Origin: an uncultured Clostridia bacterium
GTDB lineage: Bacteria > Bacillota > Clostridia > Christensenellales > UBA1242
Assembly (NCBI GenBank): GCA_944363385.1
Contig: CALVUB010000003.1
Coordinates: 1 to 20,836, forward strand
Direction: 5' to 3'
DNA: 20,836 bases
Shown here: positions 4,798-13,791 of the stretch, one piece after another
Position numbering within the stretch: position 1 is the first letter of the stretch
Layout of the letters: every line of letters begins with the position of its first letter
Program-made: the position numbers and the translations under genes
Notes under the pieces: generated by a model
What the model was told of the DNA's origin: nothing
What the model saw: the letters and a program-made list of their open reading frames with translations, nothing else
Databases searched by the model: none

Positions 4798-5643
4798 TTA
4801 GGCAATAACAAGCTCTTCCCAGCCTTGACTTGTAAGGGCGTCAAGTGTGACTGTGCCTGTAAAGTAGTCACTTACCAAGGCAAGATTTTTTGGAATAGGA
4901 CAGCTTGAATTGTTAATCCAAGCAAACTGACTAAAATCTTCACCATAATATTTTTTTGCGTCATTCATGATGATAAGCAAATTGTCAAGAGTGATGAGGT
5001 CAGAATTTCTTACCAAAACTTCATCTGCAATTCCAACCACGGCATAGCTGTTTGACACAGAAAAGTTGTTGGAGCTAAAGCCTACAAAAATGCCAAAGTT
5101 TGCACCTGTGTAAGTTATATTGCCTTCGATACCGGTCTTGTCAAAATTGATAGTGACTGGATAAGAAGTTGAGCCTGAAACATTGATATTTCCGACAAAT
5201 CCGCCAACAAAGTCTGCACCGCTTATATCGCCAAGAGACAGGCAGTTTGACATATTGATTGTAGGCAAAGTGGAGTTGTTGCTGACATTAATTTGTCCAA
5301 ACAAGCCACCAACATAGTTATTGCCACTAACATCCCAACAACTCCACCAACATAGCTGGCTCCATCAGCATAAATATCTCCGTAATTAATGCAGTTTTCT
5401 ACTGTCACAATCTTGTCACCATTTGCGCTATGCATCCAGCCAGCAGTTATTCCGCCAACACTCCGTCCAGTGCAGTGAATTTCTACCACCTTGATACTGG
5501 CGTTGAAATAAGGTAAGGGTCGTCTTTTGTTCCGCTTCCACCGCCAAAGGAAGAAGCGCGATAATCTATCCAATTGCCTTCAATGGTGCTAACAAACTTA
5601 GTAAGATTATAAGAACAATCGATTTTTTTGAAATTTTTTCCAT
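4798..5643 (-). pseudogene. Decayed secreted GLUG-repeat surface protein
   Basis: A good ribosome binding site (GGAGGGG) precedes ATG 5643, which opens a lipophilic signal peptide (MEKISKKSIVLIILLSLLAP). This frame stops at a TAG about 25 codons in. The protein continues in three other successive frames: IEGNWIDYRA and GGGSGTKDDPYLISTP (about 5600-5500); VVEIHCTGRSVGGITAGW to GDIYADGASYVGGVVG (about 5500-5325); and GDVSGNNYVGGLFGQI to the end at 4798. The repeated GD-x-x-G-x-x-YVGG-x-x-G pattern is that of GLUG-type repeats of large secreted proteins. At least three frameshifts, all in the same sense (equivalent to one-base losses), near 5600, 5500 and 5325, show decay. Its shortness also suggests internal deletion. 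Sequencing or assembly error at one site is possible, but not likely at all three. Confidence 0.75.
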
Positions 5644-5736
5644 AATCCCCTCCAAACCAAACTTCTTTTATTTTAGTTTACCAAATTTCGACAAATTCTA
5701 CAAACAAATTTAAGTTTTTTATTGATTTCCAAACGA

Positions 5737-5762
5737 AAAAATAGGCCATTTGACCTATTTTT
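5737..5762 (-). terminator. Terminator of ndk
   Basis: AAAAATAGG (5737-5745) and CCTATTTTT (5754-5762) form a perfect 9-bp stem with an 8-nt loop. Read on the minus strand it is followed by a T-rich tail. It begins about 12 nt after the ndk stop codon; by symmetry it may work in both directions. Confidence 0.82.
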
Positions 5763-5774
5763 GATAGCATTAAC

Positions 5775-6221
5775 TTATTCTTTATATGCCTCGATAGTCA
5801 AAAGCTCTCGGAAAAGTCTTATTTCCCTTTCTGCCGACTCAGTGCTATCAGATGCATGCACCACATTTTCTCGAGTTTGAACTTCTATGCCCATCTTGGC
5901 TGGAATGTCTGCCCTGATTGTGCCTTTTGCTGGATTTGATGTCGAGCCCACCATTTGCCTTATTCGAGCAATTGCATCCTCTCCGCTCACAATCATGCCA
6001 TAGGCTTTGTTAGAAGTGATATATTCTTCAAGCGGTGGATAGAAATCTTTTTTAACATGCTCGGCATAATGTTTTCTTGCATGTTTTTTGTCGTAATGCA
6101 CAAATCCGCACTCTTCAATTTTAAGTCCTGCTTTCTTAAGCCTGCTTTTAACTTCTTCAATCACCCATTTTTCATTTGCAAAAATTGGTTTTACCATAAC
6201 ATAAGATGTTTCAACTGCCAT
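5775..6221 (-). CDS. ndk: Nucleoside diphosphate kinase, divergent form
   Basis: Transfers the gamma phosphate from ATP to other nucleoside diphosphates through a phosphohistidine, balancing the NTP pool in the cytoplasm. The protein has 148 residues, close to the usual size. Lys11 lies in VMVKP; Arg103 in GTIRAD; and the active-site block RENVVHASDSTESAEREI contains Asn119 and catalytic His122. After KP, the usual D-G-V-x-R-x-L is replaced by IFANEKWVIEEV, and the middle carries HYAEHVKKDFYPPLEEYITSNKAYG. This is the pattern of a less common Ndk subgroup, still with the catalytic residues. ATG 6221 is preferred: an upstream in-frame ATG at 6233 overlaps the Shine-Dalgarno GGAGGG (6231-6226) that serves the later start. 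Confidence 0.88.
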   Translation of the reverse strand: MAVETSYVMVKPIFANEKWVIEEVKSRLKKAGLKIEECGFVHYDKKHARKHYAEHVKKDFYPPLEEYITSNKAYGMIVSGEDAIARIRQMVGSTSNPAKGTIRADIPAKMGIEVQTRENVVHASDSTESAEREIRLFRELLTIEAYKE

Positions 6222-6239
6222 TTTTCCCTCCATATAAGT

Positions 6240-6248
6240 ATTTTAGCA
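6240..6248 (-). promoter_or_regulatory. Extended -10 promoter of ndk
   Basis: Minus strand TGC-TAAAAT (6248-6240) is an extended -10 element with no good -35. The predicted start (near 6233) falls at the ribosome binding site of ndk, giving a leader of only about 12 nt. The same TGCTAAAATA string occurs before enolase. Confidence 0.5.
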
Positions 6249-6288
6249 TAAAATTTGTTTAATTTGACATTTTTTTTGCATTTTTTTA

Positions 6289-9200
6289 TTATTTTTTTGA
6301 TGTTTTTGCCAAAATTTTCTTCTGTTTTTCAATTTCTTTTACAATTTCACTGGTCACACCTTTATAGTTATGCCACCAATCTCTGCTCCAAACACGAAGC
6401 ACTCTCCAGCCTCGAGACTTCAAAAATTCGTTGCGATAAACATCGCGCTCCAAAATTGACGGCGAGCTGTTGATGGCTGTTTGGTCGGTCTCTATGCCAA
6501 GCAAATATCTGTCAGAAGCTTTGTCATACACCGCTACTGACACCTTGCTGTCAGAGTTGCCCAAATTGATTTCGGCGTTATAGCCAAGTTTTTTAAGCTT
6601 GTTTGCAATTTGCTCTTCAAGTGGCAAAAGTCCTATCGTTTTGTTAACTTTCAAAATTCTTTCACTAAAACTGTCTAAAATTGCCCTAACTTCTTCTGTT
6701 TTGCCCTTTGAAACCGCTCTAGCATAGGCAAGATAACTTCTTAAAAGTTTTGGACCTGCATATTTTGCACCATCAACTTTAAGCTCTTCTGGTTCGATGC
6801 TTGTGACGACATAAATTTTTTGCTTTGCTCTTGTCACAGCAACATTCAACCTGTTTTCTCCACCCTCGTTTGACAATGAGCCAAAAGAGGCATTGACCTT
6901 GCCAAATTCATTTCGCGCATAACCGATAGAAAAGATAATGATGTCGCGTTCATCTCCCTGCACATTTTCTAGGTTTTTGATAAACAAACTTACATCTTCA
7001 TCGTTTTCCACCCTGCTTGTTTCTCTGATAAACCTGCTCCTAAAATCCTCATCTTTAAAGCATTCTTTGTCAAATAAATCTTCAATGCAAGCTTCCTGCT
7101 CAGAGTTAAAGGTGATAATACCAATTGTCTCGCCATGTTTTCTGCTCTTTAAAATCTGTTTGGTCAGCTCCACAACTTTTTTAGCTTCTGCCATGTTTTT
7201 GCGGTCAGACCACTTTCCGTCAACCAAAATTCGTTCAATTGGCTTTTGTTTTAAGTTTTTTGAAACATTTGGCGCAATTTGAAGATTTCCCGAATAAAAT
7301 GCCTTATTTGAAAAGTCGATAAGCTCTTGGTTTTTGCTTCGATAATGATAGGTTATATTTGCGCTGTTAAAACGCGAAACCGCTAAATCCAAAAGGCTTT
7401 CAACTTCAAGCGCCGCCTGAGTTGAAAGGTCAACCTCATCATCAAGGTTTGCGCCCATATATCTTTTCATAAAGGTTGTGGTTGGTCTAAGTTGTTTTGC
7501 GTCTCCAGCCACTACAATACATTTTCCCCTAAAGATTGAAGGAATTGTGTTTTCAATAAACACCTGTGAAGCTTCATCAAAAAGCACTATGTCAAACATA
7601 TCTTTTTCAAGCGGAAGAATTGAAGAGACATTTTCAGGTGACAAAAGCCAGCATGGAAAAAGCTTGAAAAGATAGTCGCCATAAACTTCCATCATCTTTC
7701 TTATGCTCCAGTAGTTTTGCTTTTTTGAAATTTGATAGAGATAATCGTTGCTTTGCACGCTTCCGTCAATCATATCTTGATAAACACTGACAAAACTTTG
7801 AATAGCAATTTGTTTTGAAAGAAGATTTTGCTGTTTTTTAAGTTCTACAATTTTTGCTCTTATGTTCTCAAAATCTGCGGTCATGGCAAGTTTGTCTTTC
7901 ATCTTTTCTTCATAAATCAAAATTTCATGATAAATTCTAAGTGGCATGATTTTATTCAAAATTTCAAGATATTTTGGATAAGATGATGCATGTTTATATG
8001 CAAAATTAAGCACAAATTTTTGATTTTCAGTCAAATTTTCAAGAATTTTGCTTACATCTTGGTTTGCAATAAAATTTTCAACCGCTTTTAAAATAAGCTT
8101 CAAAACATTGCTGTTGCCATTAAGAAGACCATCGACTGCCATCAAATAGCCCTCTTCTGTCAGGATATCTTTCAAAAACTCATATTCTTCAAGATATTCC
8201 TTAAGGGCTGAGATTGTTTTGTTAAATTCATCACAAACAACCCTTTCTTTCTCCTTCATTTTGTGCTTTGCAAAAGGATATAAAGGGAAAAACACTGCTG
8301 AAGTCTTCAAAAATTTTGCAGTTTTTGGATATTCAAGTTTTGCCACCATTTTTTGCAATGTTTTCATGTTGCTTTTGTCTTGCAATTGAGAAAAATATGT
8401 CAAAATTTGTCGGCTGTATTTATACTCTGCACCATCAAACAAGGCTTGCCTGTTTTGGCAAAGAGCACTAAGCTTTGATTGTGATTGCGCAATGGTATGA
8501 AGTCCTGCATCAAGTTTTAGGTGGTCAATAAATGGATTTTTCTTTTTATTTTCAATAAAGTTATAGTAAAGTTGAGTCTTATTTGGCTCATTTAAAACAG
8601 AAAGCGCATCTTTAAGTTCTTCATAACTTAAAGCAAGCAGTTTTTTCGAACTTAAAATTTGTTGATAAATTGAATATTCAACTGAGTGCTTGCCAATTTT
8701 AAAAGAGTTGTAATACATTGCCTGCAAACTTAGTCCAAATGGCGTTTTTTCATTTAAGCATTTATTGATTTCTTCAAGTTTATTCTCTTCTTCCTTGATT
8801 TGCAAGACAAGGTTGTTAAATTTTTTATTAATTTCATCATCTTTTTTTAAAGCAAGAAGGCTGTTATGAGCGTTTAAGCATCTTTCGTAAAAGCCACGCT
8901 TTTCTTTTTCAGACTCCACCACAAACATTGCTCGGCTGTTTAATGCACCCAGTCTGTTATACACCACATCAAGCGCCGCCTTCTTTTGCGAAACCACCAA
9001 AACTTTTTTGCCCTTTGCTATGGCGTCTGAAATAACATTGACAATGGTCTGACTTTTGCCTGTGCCTGGAGGCCCATAAATCACCATGTTGCCACTGTCA
9101 TTAACTTTGCGCACCACTCGCTCTTGTGCATAATCAACATTATTGATAAGATAAAGATTTTGCTCTTTGCCTTGTTTATGTTTTTTCACTTTTCTGTTTA

Positions 9201-10059
9201 AAAGTTGATTGATAGACTGATTGGTCAAATGTTTTTTTTCAAGCTTTGCATAGTCATTATAGATTGAATTTGCAAGCGAACATCTGGCAAGAAGGCAAAG
9301 ATTTTTTATCTCTGGTGCTTGCGAATGTTTTGGCTCTGAATATCTATCAAAAGGAAAGATATTTTTTCTTGGAGCAGGCGAAATTTTTATGCCAAACAAG
9401 GCAAGATAGTCAAGTAATTTTTGAAGATTTGCAAATTTTGCTCTCATGCAGTCAAATTCAGTTTCAAGTTCTTCCAAATTCAATCTTTTTGCGTCTGCAA
9501 AAGCATACATAAGCGCCTTGTTAAGTTGAACTGGCTCACCGCTTTTTAACCTTATGCTGGCAGATGAATCATTTTCAATTTCAATCTCGACTGGAAACAT
9601 AAGAAGTGGTGCGCGAAAAGTGTAATTTTTTACATTTCCATATACAAAAGGATAACATAAATACAGCTCGCTTCTGCCCGTTTCTCTTTCGATTTCCTCA
9701 ATTTCACGCTTTAGTGTGATAAGGCTTTTCACTTCGCCTTCAAGGGTTTTCTTAAGTGCCTCTTTTTTTTGTTTTTCAAGTTTTTTCTTGCCTTCCAAAT
9801 CATTTGCATCAATAAGACTTTCATCAATTTTGATGTTTTTTTCAAAAACTTGTTTCCGCTCTTTGCTTATAAGCTCAAAAGAAACAGCCCTTCCATTCCA
9901 AAGGTTATCGACAAGCTCATTTGCAAGCTCTTGATTTTGATATAAAAGTTTCCCAACATCATACCCGTTTTTTTTGCTGAAATTTTTTAGATATAAGCTT
10001 CGGTTTTTTCCGCTGATTTCAATCAAGCGTTCTTTATAATATGTATAAATGCTTTTCAT
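6289..10059 (-). CDS. DUF4011-type SF1 helicase with C-terminal Vsr-like nuclease (Hhe-like)
   Basis: A 1256-residue cytoplasmic protein. Residues 1-70 (YYKERLIEISGKNRSLYL) match the start of the DUF4011 domain found before such helicases. The SF1 motor is split by a long insertion. Its first part has Walker A GPPGTGKS (329-336) and VLVVSQKKAALDVV (motif Ia). Residues 400-800 are mostly helical, probably coiled coil. Then come DEAS (828-831, Walker B), GDAKQLRPT (852-860, motif III), YHYRS (904-908, motif IV), VQGDERD (1033-1039, motif V) and NRLNVAVTRAK (1069-1079, motif VI). Residues 1145-1230 form a Vsr/MTES_1575-like PD-(D/E)XK nuclease with GIETD (1188-1192) and RDVYRNEFLKSRGWRVLRVW (1205-1224), then the W-S-x-D-W-W ending. 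All helicase motifs look intact. Proteins of this layout include the Hhe anti-phage protein, so defence is a reasonable inference, but general DNA repair cannot be excluded. ATG 10059 has a modest AAGGG. Confidence 0.85.
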   Translation of the reverse strand: MKSIYTYYKERLIEISGKNRSLYLKNFSKKNGYDVGKLLYQNQELANELVDNLWNGRAVSFELISKERKQVFEKNIKIDESLIDANDLEGKKKLEKQKKEALKKTLEGEVKSLITLKREIEEIERETGRSELYLCYPFVYGNVKNYTFRAPLLMFPVEIEIENDSSASIRLKSGEPVQLNKALMYAFADAKRLNLEELETEFDCMRAKFANLQKLLDYLALFGIKISPAPRKNIFPFDRYSEPKHSQAPEIKNLCLLARCSLANSIYNDYAKLEKKHLTNQSINQLLNRKVKKHKQGKEQNLYLINNVDYAQERVVRKVNDSGNMVIYGPPGTGKSQTIVNVISDAIAKGKKVLVVSQKKAALDVVYNRLGALNSRAMFVVESEKEKRGFYERCLNAHNSLLALKKDDEINKKFNNLVLQIKEEENKLEEINKCLNEKTPFGLSLQAMYYNSFKIGKHSVEYSIYQQILSSKKLLALSYEELKDALSVLNEPNKTQLYYNFIENKKKNPFIDHLKLDAGLHTIAQSQSKLSALCQNRQALFDGAEYKYSRQILTYFSQLQDKSNMKTLQKMVAKLEYPKTAKFLKTSAVFFPLYPFAKHKMKEKERVVCDEFNKTISALKEYLEEYEFLKDILTEEGYLMAVDGLLNGNSNVLKLILKAVENFIANQDVSKILENLTENQKFVLNFAYKHASSYPKYLEILNKIMPLRIYHEILIYEEKMKDKLAMTADFENIRAKIVELKKQQNLLSKQIAIQSFVSVYQDMIDGSVQSNDYLYQISKKQNYWSIRKMMEVYGDYLFKLFPCWLLSPENVSSILPLEKDMFDIVLFDEASQVFIENTIPSIFRGKCIVVAGDAKQLRPTTTFMKRYMGANLDDEVDLSTQAALEVESLLDLAVSRFNSANITYHYRSKNQELIDFSNKAFYSGNLQIAPNVSKNLKQKPIERILVDGKWSDRKNMAEAKKVVELTKQILKSRKHGETIGIITFNSEQEACIEDLFDKECFKDEDFRSRFIRETSRVENDEDVSLFIKNLENVQGDERDIIIFSIGYARNEFGKVNASFGSLSNEGGENRLNVAVTRAKQKIYVVTSIEPEELKVDGAKYAGPKLLRSYLAYARAVSKGKTEEVRAILDSFSERILKVNKTIGLLPLEEQIANKLKKLGYNAEINLGNSDSKVSVAVYDKASDRYLLGIETDQTAINSSPSILERDVYRNEFLKSRGWRVLRVWSRDWWHNYKGVTSEIVKEIEKQKKILAKTSKK

Positions 10060-10079
10060 AAGTTTACCCTTTCAATAAT

Positions 10080-10108
10080 ATTCTACACTAAAAGTCTTGA
10101 AAAAACAA
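10080..10108 (-). promoter_or_regulatory. Candidate promoter of the helicase-nuclease gene
   Basis: Minus strand: TTGTTT (10108-10103), 17-nt spacer, TAGAAT (10085-10080). It starts inside the T-rich tail of the enolase terminator, so the helicase would be transcribed separately from eno. Predicted start near 10073, about 14 nt before the ATG. Confidence 0.5.
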
Positions 10109-10111
10109 CAA

Positions 10112-10136
10112 AAAACTCTCAAAAAATGAGAGTTTT
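10112..10136 (-). terminator. Terminator of eno
   Basis: AAAACTCTC (10112-10120) and GAGAGTTTT (10128-10136) form a perfect 9-bp stem with a 7-nt loop, followed on the minus strand by TTGTTGTTTTTT. It begins two bases after the eno stop codon. Confidence 0.85.
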
Positions 10137-10138
10137 GT

Positions 10139-11437
10139 CTATCTTTTTAAAGCTTGATGACCTTTGTAGAGTGCTTTCTTGCCAAGTTCTTCTTCAATGC
10201 GCAAAAGTTGGTTGTATTTTGCAACTCGCTCGCTTCGACATGGCGCACCTGTTTTTATCTGTCCGCAATCAAGCGCAACCACGAGGTCAGAGATAAAGCT
10301 GTCTTCTGTTTCGCCACTTCTATGAGAAACAACCGCCGTCATTTTGTTTTTATGAGCAAGAGCGACAGCCTCAATCGCTTCAGTAAGCGTGCCGATTTGA
10401 TTTACTTTTACAAGGATTGAGTTTGCACATCCAAGCTCTATACCCTTTTGAAGCCTTTGCGGATTTGTAACAAAAAGGTCGTCACCCACAAGTTGAATTT
10501 TGTCGCCAAGCGCCTTGGTAAGTTTTTGCCACCCCTGCCAATCTTCTTCGGCAAGACCATCTTCAATGGAAATAATAGGATATTTTTTTATCCAGCCCTC
10601 ATAAAGCTTTATCATCTCTTCAGCTGAATAAATTTCACCGCTCTTCCAAAAATAATACTTTCCTTTTTGTCCGATTTTTTCAGCTTCGTCATACATTTCG
10701 GTTGAAGCCACATCCATTGCGATTGCAATATCTTTACCCTTTTTGAAACCAGACTTCTCAATTGCCATAACCAAAAGTTTTAAAGCCTCTTCATCGCTTG
10801 AAAGGTTTGGCGCAAAACCGCCTTCATCGCCAACACCAGTTGAAAGTTTTTGGTCTTTTAAAATTTTTTTAAGATTTTGATACACCCTTGCCGACCATTC
10901 AATAGCCTGTGAAAAAGAGTTTGCGCCCAGTGGCATAATCATAAACTCTTGACAGTTTAAATTGTTGTCGGCATGTTTTCCACCATTTAAAATATTGAGC
11001 ATAGGCACAGGAAGAGTTGTTCCTTTGCCAAGACTTTTAAACAAACTTTTGCCTTCCGCTTTAGCCCTTGCCACAGCCACAGCAAGCGAAACGCCCAAAA
11101 TTGCGTTTGCGCCAAGTTTTGATTTGTTGGCAGTTCCGTCAAGGTCAATAAGCATTTTATCAACAGCCTTTTGGTTAAAAGCATTTTTGCCAACAAGATT
11201 TTTTGCGATGATTTTATTGACATTTTCAACAGCTTTCAAAACCGACTTGCCGTTATAGTAATTCTTGTCGCCATCACGAAGCTCGCAAGCCTCAAAAGCA
11301 CCAGTTGACGCACCAGATGGCACATCTGCTCTGCCCATAATGCCATTTTCAAGCGTCACCTCCACTTCAATTGTTGGATTTGAGCGTGAATCCAAAATTT
11401 GTCTTGCATGAATTTTTTTAATTTTAATTTCTTTCAT
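10139..11437 (-). CDS. eno: Enolase (phosphopyruvate hydratase)
   Basis: Converts 2-phosphoglycerate to phosphoenolpyruvate in glycolysis. At 432 residues it has the standard length. All key residues are visible: the substrate loop SGASTG (41-46), Glu164 in CQEF, catalytic Glu205 in [10 protein letters not shown], Mg ligands Asp242 (DVASTEMY), Glu292 ([10 protein letters not shown]) and Asp319 (VGDDLF), catalytic Lys344 (VKVNQIGT), the SHRSGETED motif (371-379) and Lys395 (IKTGAP). The start is ATG 11437, behind GAGGAG with a 7-nt spacer; an ATG at 11455 lies in the leader just after the promoter. It is a single-gene unit with its own promoter and terminator, divergent from the flavoenzyme gene. 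Confidence 0.98.
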   Translation of the reverse strand: MKEIKIKKIHARQILDSRSNPTIEVEVTLENGIMGRADVPSGASTGAFEACELRDGDKNYYNGKSVLKAVENVNKIIAKNLVGKNAFNQKAVDKMLIDLDGTANKSKLGANAILGVSLAVAVARAKAEGKSLFKSLGKGTTLPVPMLNILNGGKHADNNLNCQEFMIMPLGANSFSQAIEWSARVYQNLKKILKDQKLSTGVGDEGGFAPNLSSDEEALKLLVMAIEKSGFKKGKDIAIAMDVASTEMYDEAEKIGQKGKYYFWKSGEIYSAEEMIKLYEGWIKKYPIISIEDGLAEEDWQGWQKLTKALGDKIQLVGDDLFVTNPQRLQKGIELGCANSILVKVNQIGTLTEAIEAVALAHKNKMTAVVSHRSGETEDSFISDLVVALDCGQIKTGAPCRSERVAKYNQLLRIEEELGKKALYKGHQALKR

Positions 11438-11456
11438 ATTTTTTCTCCTCTGCAAT

Positions 11457-11465
11457 ATTTTAGCA
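11457..11465 (-). promoter_or_regulatory. Extended -10 promoter of eno
   Basis: Minus strand TGC-TAAAAT (11465-11457), with no convincing -35, identical to the element before ndk. Predicted start near 11450, immediately upstream of the GAGGAG that serves ATG 11437. Confidence 0.5.
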
Positions 11466-11574
11466 ATTTTATTAAAAAAATAAAAACATTTTGATATAAT
11501 TGCAGAAAAACAGCAAAAAAAATCTTTTATTTTTAAAAAATCACTTGATTTGTTTTTAATTTTTTTTGTAAATA

Positions 11575-11583
11575 TGTTATATT
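11575..11583 (+). promoter_or_regulatory. Extended -10 promoter of the flavoenzyme gene
   Basis: Plus strand TGT-TATATT (11575-11583), TGn plus a -10 hexamer, with only AT-rich sequence at the -35 position. Predicted start near 11590, just before GGAGG (11597-11601) and ATG 11607. Confidence 0.4.
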
Positions 11584-11606
11584 TAAAGTAATTAATGGAG
11601 GTTGAT

Positions 11607-13661
11607 ATGAATAAAAAACTTGAGCCACTTTTCTCGCCATGGAAAATTGGTAATGTGGAAATTAAAAACAGAATTGTGCTTTGTCCTATGGGCGGAACTT
11701 CGCTCTTTGGCTGGATGGAACCACATCATCTTGACAAAGACGCTTGCGACTTTTTTATGGATGTTGCAAAAAACAATGTCGGACTTATCATCCCAGGAAT
11801 TGCGCCTCTCAAAAATATTATTGGCGGTCAATGGCTGTATAAGTCAAAAAGAACCTTTAAAAAATTGAAAAAATATATGGAAGAAATCCATAAAACAGGT
11901 GCAAAACTTTTTGTTCAACTTACTGCTGGCTTTGGAAGGAGTTTTTCAATTCCAAATTCTATGAAGTCAATCATTAAGTCCAAATTTTTATCTAAACTTG
12001 TAAAACCTATAATTGACCTGCCTTATCTTTGTGCCAGCCCTTCAAAGCTTCCTTCTCGTTGGCTTGAAGGTTACACTTGCAGAGCTCTTACTAAAAAAGA
12101 GATTGAAAAAATGATATATGCCTTTGCAAAAACCGCATATCTTTGCAAAGAGGCTGGTGTGGACGGAGTGGAGGTGCATGCTGTGCATGAAGGGTATCTG
12201 CTTGACCAGTTCACTCTAAACTACACAAATCACCGCACAGACGAATATGGCGGAAGCTGGGAAAATAAATATCGCTTTCCAGTTGAAGTTGTCAAGGCTA
12301 TCAAAAAGGAATGCGGAGAAGACTACCCTGTCAGCGTGCGTTTTTCGGCTGTGTCAAAAACTAAAGATTTTTGTGAAGGAATTTTGCCAGGCGAAAATTA
12401 TAAAGACATCGGACGAGATATTGAAGAAGGCAAAAAAGCAGCAAAATATTTGCAAGAGGCTGGCTATGATATGCTTAACACAGACAATGGCACTTATGAC
12501 GCTTGGTATTGGGCTCACCCACCTCTTTATATGCCAAACAATTGCAATTTGACTGATGTAAGTGAAATCAAAAAAGTTGTGTCTATTCCAGTTGTTTGCG
12601 CTGGAAAAATGGAAGCTGTTGATGGCGCTAAAGCTGTAAAAGAAGGCAAAATTGATGCTATGGGTGTGGCAAGACAATTTTTGACCGACCCACACTGGAT
12701 CACAAAACTTATAGAAGACCGCCCTCAAGACATTCTTCCTTGTATATATTGCCATAATGGTTGCTTTAACTTTGCTCACTATAAAGGCGTGGCAAACGAC
12801 CAATCTATGGAAGACTCAAAACATATGTCACGATGCGCACTTAATCCTATGACCATGGACGGCGGTAAATATGACTATCAACCTGCCAAAAAATCAAAAA
12901 CGGTTGCTGTTATTGGTGGTGGAATTGGCGGAATGGAAGTTGCTCGCATTGCAACAAAACGCGGTCATAAAGTGACCATTTATGAAAAATCAGACACTCT
13001 TGGAGGCGTTTTCATTCCTGCTGGAAAAATGTCCTTTAAAGAGCGTGACAGAATGTTTCTTGACTGGGAGCGCAGACAAATTGAAAAGCTTGGCATTGAA
13101 GTCAAACTTAACAGCGAAATCACCGACCTTAAACAAATCAAAGCAGATGAAATTGTGGTGGCAACAGGCTCAACTGCAAAAGTGCTTAAACTTAAAGGAA
13201 TTGAAAGGGCAATTGAAGCCATTGACTACTTAAACAATCCAGAACAAGTCAAAGAAAATGTGGTGGTGATTGGTGGAGGTCTTACTGGTTGCGAAATTGC
13301 ATATCAACTTTCACTTGACGGCAAAAAACCTGTGATTGTGGAAGCAAAAAATGACCTAATGGCAGTGAAAGGTCTTTGCCTTGCAAACTCATCATATTTA
13401 AGAGACTACTTTAAGCACAACGACATTCCTGTCTATCTTGAAAGCTTTGTAAGCGAAATAGGCAAAAACTATTGCCTTATTATGGATAAAAATGGCAATC
13501 AAACCAAAGTCAAAGCTGATAGTGTGATTGTGTCAGTTGGTTACAACCCTGCCCCACTTGCAAAACAATCACGCCATGTTCATATCGTTGGCGATGCGCT
13601 TAAAGTTGGCAATTTAAGAACGGTTATTTGGCGTGCTTGGGACATTGCAACAAAACTTTAA
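11607..13661 (+). CDS. NADH:flavin oxidoreductase / 2,4-dienoyl-CoA reductase-like (enoate reductase family)
   Basis: A 684-residue flavin/Fe-S enzyme that reduces activated C=C bonds, as in clostridial enoate reductases and bile-acid BaiCD/BaiH-type enzymes; the substrate is unknown. Residues 1-370 form the FMN-binding TIM barrel: [20 protein letters not shown] near the start, [13 protein letters not shown] (191-203) and [17 protein letters not shown] (about 208-224). Four cysteines, 379, 382, 386 and 410, give the C-x2-C-x3-C-x(n)-C [4Fe-4S] pattern. Then come an FAD dinucleotide fold with GGGIGG (437-442) and an NAD(P)H fold with GGGLTG (556-561), ending VIVSVGYNP and a final FAD loop with [18 protein letters not shown] 11607 is chosen because the upstream in-frame ATG (11595) overlaps the GGAGG that serves it. 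It is a single gene ended by the terminator at 13711. Confidence 0.9.
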   Translation: MNKKLEPLFSPWKIGNVEIKNRIVLCPMGGTSLFGWMEPHHLDKDACDFFMDVAKNNVGLIIPGIAPLKNIIGGQWLYKSKRTFKKLKKYMEEIHKTGAKLFVQLTAGFGRSFSIPNSMKSIIKSKFLSKLVKPIIDLPYLCASPSKLPSRWLEGYTCRALTKKEIEKMIYAFAKTAYLCKEAGVDGVEVHAVHEGYLLDQFTLNYTNHRTDEYGGSWENKYRFPVEVVKAIKKECGEDYPVSVRFSAVSKTKDFCEGILPGENYKDIGRDIEEGKKAAKYLQEAGYDMLNTDNGTYDAWYWAHPPLYMPNNCNLTDVSEIKKVVSIPVVCAGKMEAVDGAKAVKEGKIDAMGVARQFLTDPHWITKLIEDRPQDILPCIYCHNGCFNFAHYKGVANDQSMEDSKHMSRCALNPMTMDGGKYDYQPAKKSKTVAVIGGGIGGMEVARIATKRGHKVTIYEKSDTLGGVFIPAGKMSFKERDRMFLDWERRQIEKLGIEVKLNSEITDLKQIKADEIVVATGSTAKVLKLKGIERAIEAIDYLNNPEQVKENVVVIGGGLTGCEIAYQLSLDGKKPVIVEAKNDLMAVKGLCLANSSYLRDYFKHNDIPVYLESFVSEIGKNYCLIMDKNGNQTKVKADSVIVSVGYNPAPLAKQSRHVHIVGDALKVGNLRTVIWRAWDIATKL

Positions 13662-13710
13662 TTTATCACAAAGTCTAAATTTGAAGGTTTGAAACAAAAA
13701 TCGTAAACAT

Positions 13711-13735
13711 AAAGCCTAAATTTAGGCTTTTTTAT
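13711..13735 (+). terminator. Terminator of the flavoenzyme gene
   Basis: AAAGCCTAAATTTAGGCTTT (13711-13730) is a perfect 20-bp palindrome followed by TTTATATTTTTT. It forms a compact hairpin with a U-rich tail about 50 nt after the stop codon. Confidence 0.88.
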
Positions 13736-13754
13736 ATTTTTTCGCGCTTTGGTC

Positions 13755-13783
13755 TTGATTTTAACATGAATTTATGATATACT
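13755..13783 (+). promoter_or_regulatory. Promoter placing transcription start at the ATG (leaderless)
   Basis: Plus strand: TTGATT (13755-13760), 17-nt spacer, TATACT (13778-13783) with an upstream TGA (extended -10). The expected start is near 13790, so the ATG at 13792 would be at the very 5' end of the message. No ribosome binding site precedes it, which agrees with leaderless translation. Confidence 0.7.
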
Positions 13784-13791
13784 CTTTGAGT

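Noticed and set aside
4798..5573. Programmed frameshifting to join the GLUG pieces
   Set aside because: Three separate shifts without slippery sites or downstream structures, plus a stop just after the signal peptide, fit decay better than recoding.
5955..6473. Plus-strand frames opposite ndk and the helicase end
   Set aside because: Antisense shadows rich in Phe/Leu arising from AT-rich coding DNA; no start signals.
11595..11606. Start of the flavoenzyme at ATG 11595
   Set aside because: This ATG overlaps the GGAGG that serves ATG 11607, and family N-termini begin close to [13 protein letters not shown].
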